From: an uncultured Alphaproteobacteria bacterium
Lineage (GTDB): Bacteria; Pseudomonadota; Alphaproteobacteria; Caulobacterales; Hyphomonadaceae
DNA: 64,000 bases
Direction of reading: 5' to 3'
Assembly (NCBI GenBank): GCA_903842595.1
Contig: CAIMMO010000071.1
Coordinates: forward strand, 1-64,000
Shown here: one piece after another, positions 44,240 through 53,792 of the stretch
How the letters are laid out: each line of letters begins with the position of its first letter
How positions within the stretch are numbered: position 1 is the stretch's first letter
Program-made: the position numbers and the translations under genes
The notes under the pieces: model-generated
The model's database searches: none
What the model was told of the DNA's origin: nothing
Seen by the model: the letters and a program-made list of their open reading frames with translations, nothing else

Positions 44240-45909
44240 TACGACAACCCGTGGATGTTCCCATTCGCATCAATCGACATCAGTTCCGCCGCCGGGTGGC
44301 GTGGCAGGCCGGGCATCGTCATCAGGTCGCCGCAGATCGCCACGATGAATCCGGCGCCCGCGGATAGTCGCACTTCGCGCACGTCGAGGACATGCCCCTC
44401 GGGCGCGCCGAGTTTTGTGGGGTCGGAGGAGAAGGAGTATTGCGTCTTGGCGATGCAGACCGGCAGGCCGCCAAAGCCAGCTTCTTCCCAGCGCTTCAGC
44501 TGCTGCACCACTTTCGCGGGCGCATCCACACGCTCCGCGCGATAGATGCGCTTTGCGGTCGCCTCGATCTTGGCAAGCAGGGGCAGTGCGTCGTCGTAGA
44601 GGACCTGAAACCTGTCCTCCTTCCTTGCGAGCTGCTTCACCACTGCATGCGCCAGCTCTTCGGCGCCTTTGCCGCCTTCGGCCCAGTGACGGCATACGAT
44701 CGCCTCGGCGCCCATCGCGCCGACGATACGTTTCACGGTATCGACCTCGGCCTGGGTGTCAGACGTGAAATGGTTCAGCGCCACGATCACGGGCAGGCCA
44801 TAGCCCGTCAGGTTCTCGATATGGCGCTGCACATTCGCGGCGCCTCGCTGAAGCGCGTCGATATCCTCGCGGCCAAGATCTCCCTTCGCCACCCCGCCAT
44901 TCATCTTCATCGAGCGGATGGTTGCGACCAGCACGGCCATTTTCGGCCTGAGGCCAGACAGCCTGCATTTGATGTCGAAGAATTTCTGTGCGCCGAGATC
45001 TGCGCCGAAGCCCGCCTCGGTCACGACGATCTCGCCCAGCTTGAGCGCCGCCCGTGTCGCCGTCACGGAATTGCAGCCATGTGCGATGTTGGCGAACGGT
45101 CCGAGATGCACGATGGCTGGCGTGTTCTCGATCGTCTGGACCAGGTTGGGCTGGAGCGCATCCTTCAGCAGCACGGCCATCGCGCCATCCGCCTTGATGT
45201 CGCCAGCCGTGACCGGCTTGCGCTCGCGCGTCTCGGCCACGATGATCTTGGCCAGTCGCGTCTTGAGGTCTGCCATATCTTCCGCAAGGCACAGGATCGC
45301 CATCACTTCGGATGCGACCGTGATGTCGAACCCACCTTCGCCTGGCGTGCCGTTGGCGGGTCCGCCCAGGCCGGTGACCACCGCGCGCAGGTTGCGGTCG
45401 TTGACATCCAGCGCCCGCCGCCAGCGTACGCGCCGCACATCGATGCCCAGCGCATTGCCCCAGTGGATGTGGTTGTCCACCATCGCCGCCAGCAGGTTGT
45501 GCGCGGCCGTGATGGCGTGGAAGTCGCCGGTGAAGTGGAGGTTGATCTCGTCCATGGGAACGACCTGCGAGAAGCCGCCGCCTGTCGCACCGCCCTTCTG
45601 ACCGAAGCATGGTCCCAGCGACGGCTCGCGCAACGCAATCACGGCGCGCTTGCCGATCCGCGTCAGCGCATCGCCCAGCCCGACCGTCGTCGTGGTCTTG
45701 CCCTCGCCGGCCGGGGTCGGGTTCATCGCTGTCACCAGCACGAGATCGCCGTCCGGCCTGGCTGCCAGCGACTTCAGGAAATCTGCTGACATCTTCGCCT
45801 TGGTGTGGCCGTAGGGGATCAGCGCCTGTGCCGGAATGCCGAGCTTTGCGCCGATCTCCGCAATCGGTTTCAGCTGCGCGGCGCGCGCGATTTCGCCATC
45901 ACTGTTCAT
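44239..45909 (-). CDS. fhs: Formate-tetrahydrofolate ligase
   Basis: The enzyme makes 10-formyl-THF from formate, THF and ATP. The 556-residue length is typical. Visible motifs are the P-loop region [18 protein letters not shown] (65-82), [38 protein letters not shown], the [13 protein letters not shown] segment and [28 protein letters not shown] precedes the ATG. It provides one-carbon units for purine synthesis, in keeping with purEK elsewhere in the window. Confidence 0.97.
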   Translation of the reverse strand: MNSDGEIARAAQLKPIAEIGAKLGIPAQALIPYGHTKAKMSADFLKSLAARPDGDLVLVTAMNPTPAGEGKTTTTVGLGDALTRIGKRAVIALREPSLGPCFGQKGGATGGGFSQVVPMDEINLHFTGDFHAITAAHNLLAAMVDNHIHWGNALGIDVRRVRWRRALDVNDRNLRAVVTGLGGPANGTPGEGGFDITVASEVMAILCLAEDMADLKTRLAKIIVAETRERKPVTAGDIKADGAMAVLLKDALQPNLVQTIENTPAIVHLGPFANIAHGCNSVTATRAALKLGEIVVTEAGFGADLGAQKFFDIKCRLSGLRPKMAVLVATIRSMKMNGGVAKGDLGREDIDALQRGAANVQRHIENLTGYGLPVIVALNHFTSDTQAEVDTVKRIVGAMGAEAIVCRHWAEGGKGAEELAHAVVKQLARKEDRFQVLYDDALPLLAKIEATAKRIYRAERVDAPAKVVQQLKRWEEAGFGGLPVCIAKTQYSFSSDPTKLGAPEGHVLDVREVRLSAGAGFIVAICGDLMTMPGLPRHPAAELMSIDANGNIHGLS

Positions 45910-46058
45910 GAAGACCCCTGTTGCTGGCGTCGATCTAAGCGGGCAGGGCGGAGGATGTCACGCATTTGGAGCAAGGCCTGCACAGGGCTTTTGATTCGAC
46001 GCCATTGCGCCGTATTGAGAAGCGTCACTGCTGTCGTCCCGGTCCTGCGGAGTTGCCG

Positions 46059-46502
46059 ATGAAGCTGCTGCCCCTGGTTCTTGCCGCCAGCCTGACAGCG
46101 CTCGCCGCCTGCGCCACGGCGCCGGCAAGTGACGCTGTCCTCCAGCAGACCGCCAGCCTGATGGTTTCGATCGGCCAGCATGGCGAGGGCATGAGCGGGG
46201 CCGACATCTCCGATATCGCCGCACAACTTGATGCACAGGTCGCAGCCGCGCCCGGCGATCCCTATGTCCTCAAGCTTGCGGCCCAGTCCCGCCGTGCCTT
46301 GTCGGATTATTCGCAGGACCGCGCCCAGCGTGTGGAGCTTCGCCACACTGCGCTCGCCGAGCTCGACAAGGCCATCACCCTCTCGAAGCCCGCCGATCCG
46401 GCACGGAAGGTGATGCTCAACGGGATGGAGTCCGAGGTCGGTTTCAGGGACCTTGCTGATCTGCGCGCCAGCCTGTTGCATCAGGTGACCACGGATCGGT
46501 AG
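46059..46502 (+). CDS. Small lipoprotein, helical
   Basis: The 147-residue protein starts at MKLLPLVLAASLTALAACA (lipobox LAAC) with GGAG 7 nt upstream. The rest is Ala-rich helices (SDISDIAAQLDAQVAAAPGD, RHTALAELDKAITLS) with TPR-like spacing but no clear repeat. It is probably a periplasm-facing lipoprotein. It is divergent from fhs and convergent with the acyl-CoA dehydrogenase gene, 4 bp from its end. No family recognised. Confidence 0.75.
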   Translation: MKLLPLVLAASLTALAACATAPASDAVLQQTASLMVSIGQHGEGMSGADISDIAAQLDAQVAAAPGDPYVLKLAAQSRRALSDYSQDRAQRVELRHTALAELDKAITLSKPADPARKVMLNGMESEVGFRDLADLRASLLHQVTTDR

Positions 46503-46506
46503 GGAG

Positions 46507-47667
46507 CTAGATTTCCCCCGCCTTCGCCATGCGCTGAAGCTCACGGCCGATCACCATCTGCTGGATCTGCGTCGTGCCCTCATAGAGCCGCAGGATGCGC
46601 ACGTCGCGGTAGAAGCGCTCGACCGCATAGTCCGCGATGTATCCCGCCCCGCCGTGCACCTGCACCGCGCGGTCCGCCACGCGGCCGACCATTTCGGTGC
46701 ACCACATCTTGGTCGCCGATGCGATCAGCGCGGTCTTCTCCTTCGCGTCGTATTTGCGCACGCCGTCCATCACCATCGCGCGTCCCGCCACAGCCTCGGC
46801 GTAGCTTTCGGCGATCATTCCCATCACAAGCTGATGTTCGATGATTGGCTTGCCGAACTGTTTCCGCTCGGAGGCATAGCGCACCATCTCCTCGACCAGC
46901 CGCTCTGCGATCCCCACCGACAGTGCAGAGATGTGCAGGCGCCCGCGATCCAGCACGCTCATCGCCACCTTCATGCCCTCGCCTTCCTCGCCCAGTCGGG
47001 AGGTGATCGGCACGCGCGCATCCTCGAAGATCACGTCACAGACATTCGCGCCCTGCTGCCCCATTTTCTTCTCGGGCTTGCCGATGCTGACGCCGGGCGT
47101 GTCGCGCTCGACAATGAAGGCGGAGAGCCCCTTCGCGCCCGGCGTGTTCTGATCAGTACGCGCCATGACCGTGAAGATCGTCGCCTTGTCGGCATTGGTG
47201 ATGTAGCGCTTGGCGCCGTTCAGAACATAGTGATTGCCGTCGCGCACTGCCCTTGTCTTTGCTGAACCTGCATCGGATCCCGCATCCGGCTCCGTCAGTG
47301 CGAAACTCGCGATCGCCTCGCCGGTGGCGAGCTTGGGCAACCATTCGCGCTTCTGGTCCTGCGTGCCGAACATCACAATGCCCTGGCTACCGATTCCGAC
47401 ATTTGTGCCGAAGGTTGAGCGGAAGGCAGGCGAGGTGCGCCCCATCTCGAGGATCACCAGTGCCTCTTCCTCCAGCGTGAGGCCGAGCCCGCCATACTCT
47501 TCCGAAATCGAGAGACCGAAGAGACCGAGGTCGCGCATCTCCTGCACGATCCTGTCCGGTATCGCATTTGTCTCGGAGACCAGCTGCTCGTTCGGCCGGC
47601 AAACTTCGTTGACGAAACGGCGCACCGTTTCTACCAGCTGCTGCCGCGTCTCCAGATCGAGCGCCAT
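46507..47667 (-). CDS. Acyl-CoA dehydrogenase
   Basis: The 386-residue FAD enzyme has the conserved FALTEPDAGSDAGSAKT flavin/substrate segment, the GAKRYITNADKA region, VHGGAGYIADYAVERFYRDVRILRLYEGTTQIQ and the catalytic Glu in LYEGT. It catalyses alpha,beta-desaturation of acyl-CoA in beta-oxidation or branched-chain amino-acid breakdown. Electrons go to ETF. The start MALDLETRQQ is chosen; the frame continues 76 codons upstream but with unrelated sequence. Confidence 0.95.
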   Translation of the reverse strand: MALDLETRQQLVETVRRFVNEVCRPNEQLVSETNAIPDRIVQEMRDLGLFGLSISEEYGGLGLTLEEEALVILEMGRTSPAFRSTFGTNVGIGSQGIVMFGTQDQKREWLPKLATGEAIASFALTEPDAGSDAGSAKTRAVRDGNHYVLNGAKRYITNADKATIFTVMARTDQNTPGAKGLSAFIVERDTPGVSIGKPEKKMGQQGANVCDVIFEDARVPITSRLGEEGEGMKVAMSVLDRGRLHISALSVGIAERLVEEMVRYASERKQFGKPIIEHQLVMGMIAESYAEAVAGRAMVMDGVRKYDAKEKTALIASATKMWCTEMVGRVADRAVQVHGGAGYIADYAVERFYRDVRILRLYEGTTQIQQMVIGRELQRMAKAGEI

Positions 47668-48242
47668 TGTGGTCTCCAGCTTTCGCAATTGCGTTGCGCG
47701 TGTCTCGCACGTGCGAGAGGTTTTTATCAACAAGCTGCTCAACAGTTTCCACAGGGCGCCGCAATTTACGACGCGGGGATTTCTGTCATCCTGATTGTGT
47801 TCAGAGAGGAGACCGTCGCGGGTCGAGCAACTGGATGTCCCCACGGGTAAGCCTGATTGGACAGGCGCTGAAGTAATGGGGAGCAAAACGAGCACCGGAA
47901 GTGGCGCGTGGCCTGCAAGGCCTGCGGCACGCCCAGGGCGGGATCCAAGACCGCGCGGGCCCTCGAGAGGGGATGACCGGAGAAGAGCGTGGCTTCAGCT
48001 GCGCGGTGACAGGAAAGTGGGCGTCACGCCCAGAGTTCTGTGGCCCGCAAACCAGAGCGCTCGAGGCTCAGCTTTCGCCGGATGGCGTCGAACGGGCGCG
48101 CTCCTGATCAGGGCGCAAGGTTGCAGGACCGAGGCTCGAAGGACGAACTGGCGGACCACCATGGTGTCGCGCCGGCCCTGTGAAAGCAGCGGCCGGCGTC
48201 GCCGTTTTTCCGGTCGCGCTGCGGGTGTTGATTCGAGCATGG
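47668..48242. other. Gene-poor spacer, with a possible zinc-ribbon remnant
   Basis: No intact gene is supported in this ~575-bp stretch. Around 47830-47976 on the plus strand, successive frames read CPH, then GKPDWTGAEV, then NGEQNEHRKWRVACKACGTPRA with a stop at 47974. Joined, this resembles a four-cysteine zinc ribbon with two frameshifts, but the evidence is thin. The part next to 47667 should include the acyl-CoA dehydrogenase promoter. Confidence 0.35.
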
Positions 48243-48270
48243 AAAAAACCCGCGCCTGATGGCGCGGGTT
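48243..48270 (-). terminator. Strong intrinsic terminator of the 48328-48657 gene
   Basis: AACCCGCGCC (48247-48256), loop TGAT and GGCGCGGGTT (48261-48270) form a perfect 10-bp stem. On the minus strand it is followed by a run of T (complement of A 48243-48248). It lies 57 bp past the stop codon. Confidence 0.85.
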
Positions 48271-48327
48271 GAGGGTTTGGCCTGCTGGTCCGGAGTGGCA
48301 GCCTGCCAGAAGCTGATCGGCGCAGGC

Positions 48328-48657
48328 TTACTTGATCCTGATCGTCGCAGGGCCCTGTCCGCCCTGCACCTCGAAGGAGTCGCCGGACTTCTTGCCGGCA
48401 GGGTAGGCGACGCATTCCTCCTCCGGGGCAAAGTTCGATGACGTGCAGAGCTTGCCGCCTTCGACGCGCCATTTGCCGGTTACCTGCCCATCCATGGCGG
48501 TGAATGTTCCGTCCGGCTTGTAGCCGACATCCACTTCCATGCCCCCAGCGCTCAGCACGATGCCCCTGGACGTCACATTGTCGAGCGTCGTCTTGTCCTG
48601 TGCGGAGGCAGGCGCCGCCACCATCATGGCTGTGACAGCCAGCACCAACGATCTCAT
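48328..48657 (-). CDS. Small secreted protein of unknown function
   Basis: The 109-residue precursor starts at MRSLVLAVTAMMVAAPASAQ (signal peptide), with GGAGA 8 nt upstream. The mature ~89 residues look like a small beta-rich domain: GYKPDGTFTAMDGQVTGKWRVEGGKLCTSS, with two cysteines (CTSS and EEECVAY) that could form a disulfide. The PDGTFTA...GKWRVEGGKLC pattern recalls small lipocalin/MORN-like periplasmic proteins of alphaproteobacteria. Monocistronic, with its own terminator. Confidence 0.8.
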   Translation of the reverse strand: MRSLVLAVTAMMVAAPASAQDKTTLDNVTSRGIVLSAGGMEVDVGYKPDGTFTAMDGQVTGKWRVEGGKLCTSSNFAPEEECVAYPAGKKSGDSFEVQGGQGPATIRIK

Positions 48658-48776
48658 GGAACAGGTCTCCGTCTTTTCTGATCGCCGTGCGCCCAACCAC
48701 ACGGCGCAGCGGTTCTAGCAGCTTGCGCTCCGTCCGAAAACCGGCCGGGCGCAGTCATGCTGTACTTCCGCATGCA

Positions 48777-49970
48777 TCAGGCAGCGTGGCCCGGCGTCAT
48801 TGCCTCAAGTTTTGTGCGCGGCCAGAACTGGCCGGCCGCAAGGGTCGCGCGCACCGGCCAGAGACGCGGCGAGCATAGGAATTTCACGCCCTCATTCATG
48901 AAGTGCTGGGCGTGCTGCACGTGCAAGTCACCCTCGACGCCGACCAGCACATTGGAGGCCCGGGCCTGTTCGACGGCTGCGGTGACGCGCGCATATATCT
49001 CCGCGCGAAGTGCAGGAGCCCCGAGCGCCCCCGGCGGGACGGAAAATCCGATTGCCGCCGGCTGGAGTTTCAGGAGCGAGGTGATGTCCGGTTCGGCCCA
49101 GTTCAGTCCGATCGCAATGCGCTGCGCGTAGGGCCGCAGCGCCCGCATGATGTCCTCGATGTAGATGCGGGGATATCCCGGTTCGACACAGCTGACGCGC
49201 AGCACCCGGAAACGGGCCAGATTCGGATCGAACCTGGTCATCGCCTGCACCATGCGTGCGAGGCTCTGCGGATCCTGCAGGCTCGACACGTGCAGCGCAA
49301 CGCCCACCATTGCACTCTTCCCCGCTGCAAACAGCGCCCGCATGTCGGCCTCGGACGCAAGCAGCTTGCGCTCGTCCATGTCCGCATGGCGATGGCTGGT
49401 CTGGTCCCAGTCCATTGGAAAGCCCGTGGTCGGATCAAGCGGCGAGATGAAATACATCGCCAGAGCCCCACGCTGCGCCTCCCAGATCGGGGTGTAGCCC
49501 ATTGCGACGGCCGGTGACCCTTGCGGCGGGGCAGGTTGGCGCGCTGCTGTCAGGGCCGGGCCGAAGACCTGCGCAAAGCTGTCGAGCGTCATCGCCTCGT
49601 GCTGTGCGCCGAGCTGTATGTCGTCGAGGTCCGGCTCGCCGAGGAAGTAGGCGTTGAGCTCCCTGGCAATGCGGTTTGTGGCGGCTTCTGCGAATGAACC
49701 CGAGAACGCGCCAAACACCAGCAGAAAGCCATCCGCGCCTGCGAACAGGACATCGTCGGGAGCGAGGCGGCGGGAAATGAAGTGGTAGGCGTGGACGTTT
49801 ACACGTTCCCGCTTCTGCGCCCAGCGATCGCCATAGCGGGCGCGGATTTCGGTCAAGCCAATGAACTGGAACTGCGCCACGTCCAGCGTCGTGCGCCCCT
49901 TCGCCAATCGGCGAATCCGTTCGGCGAGGTTCAGCCCGCCCAGCGCTTCAATCCCGTCACCCATCCTCAC
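48777..49970 (-). CDS. Degenerate GGDEF/EAL-like cytosolic protein
   Basis: The ~397-residue soluble protein has two recognisable but degenerate halves. Residues ~25-110 resemble a GGDEF-type palm: VAQFQFIGLTEIRARYGD, ISRRLAPDDVLFAGADGFLLVFG, where the GGDEF signature is replaced by GADGF. Residues ~215-390 resemble an EAL-type barrel: VGVALHVSSL, FRVLRVSCVEPGYP, IAIGLNWAEPDI and GVEGDLHVQHAQHFMNEGVKFLCSP, lacking the EAL motif and most metal ligands. It may sense c-di-GMP or another nucleotide, or act as a scaffold. The start is GTG 49970 or ATG 49964. Homology is inferred by pattern only. Confidence 0.65.
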   Translation of the reverse strand: MRMGDGIEALGGLNLAERIRRLAKGRTTLDVAQFQFIGLTEIRARYGDRWAQKRERVNVHAYHFISRRLAPDDVLFAGADGFLLVFGAFSGSFAEAATNRIARELNAYFLGEPDLDDIQLGAQHEAMTLDSFAQVFGPALTAARQPAPPQGSPAVAMGYTPIWEAQRGALAMYFISPLDPTTGFPMDWDQTSHRHADMDERKLLASEADMRALFAAGKSAMVGVALHVSSLQDPQSLARMVQAMTRFDPNLARFRVLRVSCVEPGYPRIYIEDIMRALRPYAQRIAIGLNWAEPDITSLLKLQPAAIGFSVPPGALGAPALRAEIYARVTAAVEQARASNVLVGVEGDLHVQHAQHFMNEGVKFLCSPRLWPVRATLAAGQFWPRTKLEAMTPGHAA

Positions 49971-50093
49971 ACCCGGCGGTTTCCTGCCGGCCCTCCGCGG
50001 GTAGGCTGCAATGGAGGGATGAGAAACGGCTTAAGCGCGCGATGCGAATTGTATGGATAATGCCACGGTTACCAAGCCCGGAGCCGTTCTGGC

Positions 50094-51134
50094 TCAAAGC
50101 TGGGATTCTCTGACAACCCGCTCATAGAACGCCAGAGAGTCCCGAACGAACGCTGCCCGCGTGAATGTCGCCTCGTAACTTGCGCGGCCACCGGCCACGA
50201 GCCTCGAGGCAAGTCCCGGCTCGGACATCACGCGCCGCATCGCATTGGCCAGGGCATCGACATTGTTCTTCGGGATCAAGAGCCCGTTGACGCCATCGAC
50301 CACATACGCCGCAGGCCCCACCGCATCCGCCGCCACCAGCGGCCGTGACGCTGCCCACGCATCCACAGTCACCGTGCCGAACGGTTCATAGCGGGACGGG
50401 AAGGCGACGAAGGTCGAGGCCGCCAGCAGCGCGCCGCGATCATTGCGCCAGCCGAGAAACCGAACGCGATCATCCAGCCCGAGCCGCGTGCAATGCGCCT
50501 TCAGCTCGGCCTCAAGCGGACCATCGCCGGCGATCCAGACATACAGCCCCGGAACCTTCGCCGTCGCATCGAGCAGCGTATCCAGCCCCTTCTTCTCATG
50601 CAGCCGCGCCAGTGCGAGCGCCACGGGCGCATCCGCGGGCGTGTCCAGCGCCGCGGGGTCCGCAGCAGGAACGCCCGTAAAATCCGCATACGTATGAATG
50701 ATCGCCGCGCGGTTCTCAGGCACGCCCTGTTCGCGGATATGGCGCAGCAGGTCCTTCGTGAGCCCCACATGCCATGCGCAGTTCGCAAAGCGCACAAGCT
50801 TGTAATACCCGCCATACCAGCCGATCGATCGTGATCGGAAGGACGCTGGTGCAAACTCGCCCGCGCGGCCCATCCAGTACTCCGCCACATCCGGCCTGAA
50901 CTCGCGGATCAGCCTCGCGATCGCTCCCTGCGTCGGAAACGGCCACAGCTTGTTGAAGCTCGCGGTCTCGACACGGATGCCCTTCTCGCGAAATGCCTTC
51001 AGCCGGAATTCATTGTCGGCGCGCGTCACCACCGCCTGCGCCACCCCCGCATCAGCCAGCGCCATCACGCCTTCCAGCATGATGTTCTCGGCTCCGCCTT
51101 CCTTGGCGCCGGCCATGACATGAAGAACGCGCAT
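50094..51134 (-). CDS. GT4-family glycosyltransferase
   Basis: The 346-residue GT-B protein has the N-terminal motif MRVLHVMAGAKEGGAENIMLE and C-terminal donor-binding signatures ALARLHEKKGLDTLLDA, VWIAGDGPLEAEL, RVRFLGWRNDR and PSRYEPFGTVTVDAWAASRPLVA (the E-x7-E-like site). It would transfer a nucleotide-activated sugar to a cell-surface polysaccharide or lipid. No other polysaccharide gene is adjacent, so the acceptor is unknown. Confidence 0.92.
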   Translation of the reverse strand: MRVLHVMAGAKEGGAENIMLEGVMALADAGVAQAVVTRADNEFRLKAFREKGIRVETASFNKLWPFPTQGAIARLIREFRPDVAEYWMGRAGEFAPASFRSRSIGWYGGYYKLVRFANCAWHVGLTKDLLRHIREQGVPENRAAIIHTYADFTGVPAADPAALDTPADAPVALALARLHEKKGLDTLLDATAKVPGLYVWIAGDGPLEAELKAHCTRLGLDDRVRFLGWRNDRGALLAASTFVAFPSRYEPFGTVTVDAWAASRPLVAADAVGPAAYVVDGVNGLLIPKNNVDALANAMRRVMSEPGLASRLVAGGRASYEATFTRAAFVRDSLAFYERVVRESQL

Positions 51135-51205
51135 TGTTAATGCCCAGGATCGAGGAGCGGCTGGATATCGCCTTCAAGGAGGCGTGGCAAACGGCCTCTC
51201 GCGCA

Positions 51206-52210
51206 TCACCATTCGACGATGATCTTGCCGAAGTGCTGGCCCGATTCCTGCCGGCGGAATGCTTCGGCCAGCATCGTAAGCGGAAACGACTGGTCCAGCA
51301 CCGGCTTGATGCCATTGGCCTCGATGGCGCGGATCATGTCCTGCTGGTGCTGGCGCGCGCCGACCGTGATGCCGATCAGCCGGATCTGCATGCTCATGAG
51401 CAGCGCCGTATTGATCGATCCTGCGTATCCCGCCAGGACCCCGATCAGCGAGATATGCCCGCCAAGCCTGCTCGCGCGCATCGACTGCTCGATCGTACCT
51501 GCGCCGCCGATTTCCACGACATGATCGACGCCGCGCCCGCCGGTGAGTTTCTTCGCTGTGCGGCCCCACTCCGCATCGTCCTTGTAGTTGATCACGTGAT
51601 CGGCGCCGAGCGCTTTCAGGCGCGCCGCCTTGTCCGCGTTCGAGGTGGTGGAGATTACGGTCGCCCCAGCCGCCTTCGCAAACTGCAGCGCGAAGATCGA
51701 GACCCCGCCCGTGCCCTGCGTCAGTACGACATCGCCTGCCTTGATGTTGCCGATGACGACCAGCGCGCGCCACGCGGTCAGCCCCGCGCAGGTCAGCGTC
51801 GCCGCCTCTGCATGCGAATATCCCGTCGGCGCTTGCGTGAACGACGTGGCGCGCGCTGTGACCATCTCGCGCGCATAGCCATCGGCGCGATCGCCGGGGA
51901 CAGCGCGAAGGAGATCGACCGTCGGCTCGCCGCCATGCCAGTCCGGAAAGAATGTCGAGACGACGCTGTCGCCTTCCGAAAACTCTGTGACGTCGGCGCC
52001 CACCGCAGTGACAACGCCCGCGCCATCCGACATGGGGATACGGTCCTCTTCGACCGGGATCATGCCCTTCACGACAAGATAGTCGTGGAAGTTGAGCGAG
52101 GAGCCGTGCAACCGCACCGTGATCTCGCCTGGTCCCGGCGTCGCCGCAGGAGCGCTGGCCACGAAGATGTTGTCGAGCCCGCCGGGCTTCTTTAGGCGCA
52201 TCGCTTTCAT
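51206..52210 (-). CDS. Zinc-independent MDR oxidoreductase (quinone-reductase-like)
   Basis: The 334-residue protein starts MKAMRLKKPGGLDN (AGGGAA 8 nt upstream). It is a medium-chain dehydrogenase: GroES-like N-terminus with LHGSSLNFHDYLVVKG and MSDGAGVVTAVGADV, and a Rossmann domain with VLTQGTGGVSIFALQFAKAAGA and GADHVINYKDD. The cysteines of catalytic and structural zinc sites are absent, as in quinone oxidoreductases. It probably reduces an alkene, quinone or aldehyde with NAD(P)H. Divergent from the GST-like gene. Confidence 0.9.
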   Translation of the reverse strand: MKAMRLKKPGGLDNIFVASAPAATPGPGEITVRLHGSSLNFHDYLVVKGMIPVEEDRIPMSDGAGVVTAVGADVTEFSEGDSVVSTFFPDWHGGEPTVDLLRAVPGDRADGYAREMVTARATSFTQAPTGYSHAEAATLTCAGLTAWRALVVIGNIKAGDVVLTQGTGGVSIFALQFAKAAGATVISTTSNADKAARLKALGADHVINYKDDAEWGRTAKKLTGGRGVDHVVEIGGAGTIEQSMRASRLGGHISLIGVLAGYAGSINTALLMSMQIRLIGITVGARQHQQDMIRAIEANGIKPVLDQSFPLTMLAEAFRRQESGQHFGKIIVEW

Positions 52211-52472
52211 GGGGTGTTCCCTTGTTCGGCCTGTCTCTTGTTCTCGGCGACAAGACGCTGAGGCGGACCGGCGAACCCTACACGCGGGGCGAATTCCTTG
52301 GAATGTCCCCCGGTACCAAAAACCATCCGCCGACCCCGCCGGTTTCCGCGCCAGCGGCTCGCCATGGCAAACCTTGCGTTTATCAGGGCAAGATGATGCG
52401 CTTTGCCCCATAAACAGCGGTTGTCCCCCGGCGCCTTCCCGCGTAGTTTCCGCGCGCTTTCCGGAGACGTTT

Positions 52473-53774
52473 ATGTCCTATCGCCTGTTCGGGGCCGAGA
52501 CCTCGGCCTATTCGACCAAGATGCGCGCATTCCTCAAATACAAGGGCGTTCCGTTCGACTGGACGCCGCGCACGCAGGAATCCGAGGACGAGCTGAAGCG
52601 CATCGCGCGCTTCCCGACGCTTCCTGTCCTGGTCACAGCCTCCGGCTTCGCTGTCCACGACACCACGCCGATGATGGAGGCTCTCGAGGCCGACAGCCCC
52701 GAGCCGTCGGCAACGCCGGCTGACCCGGCGCTGAGTTTCCTCGCCTGTGTTCTGGAGGAATACGCCGACGCCTGGCTCGCCAAGACCGTTTTCCACTACC
52801 GCTGGACGCGCAAGAAGGACCAGCGCCTCGCCGCCGCCCGCGCCATCGACGACTACTACGTCACCAGCCCGCCGGAGAATCGCAAGGCCGCCGAGGATCT
52901 CGCCCTCGAGACCATGACCGGTCAGCTCAAGACGATGCAGCTCGACGGCGAACTCGGCGATGTGCTGGAGAAATCCTTCAAGCGCTTCGTCAAGCTGCTC
53001 GACGAGCACCTGCGCAAGCACCTCTTCATCTTCGGTGAGCGACCCTCGATCGCGGACTTCGCGATCGCTGGCCAGCTGATCCAGATGATGAAGGATCCGA
53101 CGCCCGCCAGGATCATCGAGAAGGACGGCGGGTTCGTCGCCAAATGGTGCGAGTTCATGTCGGCGCCCACCGCGTCCGGCCCGTTTGCCGCGCTCGAGGA
53201 TCTCAGGGAAACGCTCGCACCGCTCTTTCAGGACGATCTCGCGCTGTTCTTCCTGCCGTGGGCTGCGGAGAATCTCGAAAGTTCGCTTGCGGGCGCTGAG
53301 ACTTTCACCGTCACGCTCGGCAAGGAAGCCGTCACGCTGACACCGCTCCGTTCGGCAGCGCGCTCGTTCCGCGAACTGCGCCGCAAGTTCGTGGCGGGGC
53401 AGGCGATCGATACGCTGAGGGCGTTCACCGACGAAACCACAACCACGATCTTTCTCCAGCGTCCCCAGCGTGTCGACATCCGCCCTGCGCCTGCAGCGGA
53501 GCCTGTCGCCGATGGCAACGACGCCGCTCCGGTTGCCGAGGCCGACGCCTCGCCGAAAGAGGACGCCGCGCCCGCAGCCGGCGATGGCCGTCCTCGCCGT
53601 CGCCGTCGTCGTGGCGGCAAGGGCGCCGCTGCAGATGCATCCGTCTCGACGGATGAGGTTGAAGTGGTTCAGGAAGAGGCGCCCATCGCCTTCGTCGACG
53701 AAGGCGTCGACGTCGAACCGCCGTCGACAGAAGATGACGCCCCGCCAGCCGAGCGCCCGTCCGACGAGCCCTGA
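52473..53774 (+). CDS. Glutathione S-transferase-fold protein with disordered C-terminal extension
   Basis: The 433-residue protein begins with a GST N-terminal thioredoxin-like domain (1-80: MSYRLFGAETSAYSTKMRAFLKYKGVPF, with RFPTLPVLV containing the cis-Pro) and a helical GST C domain (~100-260, RPSIADFAIAGQL). An unassigned region follows, then a ~100-residue acidic/Ala-Pro tail interrupted by RRRRRRGGKG. Catalytic Ser/Tyr near the N-terminus is plausible (SAYST). The very long tail is unusual for GSTs and could bind nucleic acid or protein. Next gene 18 bp on. Confidence 0.82.
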   Translation: MSYRLFGAETSAYSTKMRAFLKYKGVPFDWTPRTQESEDELKRIARFPTLPVLVTASGFAVHDTTPMMEALEADSPEPSATPADPALSFLACVLEEYADAWLAKTVFHYRWTRKKDQRLAAARAIDDYYVTSPPENRKAAEDLALETMTGQLKTMQLDGELGDVLEKSFKRFVKLLDEHLRKHLFIFGERPSIADFAIAGQLIQMMKDPTPARIIEKDGGFVAKWCEFMSAPTASGPFAALEDLRETLAPLFQDDLALFFLPWAAENLESSLAGAETFTVTLGKEAVTLTPLRSAARSFRELRRKFVAGQAIDTLRAFTDETTTTIFLQRPQRVDIRPAPAAEPVADGNDAAPVAEADASPKEDAAPAAGDGRPRRRRRRGGKGAAADASVSTDEVEVVQEEAPIAFVDEGVDVEPPSTEDDAPPAERPSDEP

Positions 53775-53792
53775 TCCCCCGGGAGCGCCGCG

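Noticed and set aside
42992-44545. Plus-strand frame (~517 codons) across the amidase, VOC and fhs genes
   Set aside because: Spans three well-supported minus-strand genes and their spacers; composition is typical of a shadow frame.
44392-45789. Plus-strand frame (~465 codons) opposite fhs
   Set aside because: Antisense of a fully recognisable formate-tetrahydrofolate ligase; Arg/His-rich with no motif.
47795-48259. 154-codon plus-strand gene in the spacer after the acyl-CoA dehydrogenase
   Set aside because: Arg/Pro-rich, no ribosome binding site, runs through the terminator of the opposite gene; only a small segment shows protein-like character, in different frames.
51174-52253. Alternative minus-strand frame (~360 codons) over the MDR oxidoreductase
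   Set aside because: Same strand, different frame; the in-register frame has the Rossmann and GroES-like motifs while this one is Arg/Gly-rich noise.
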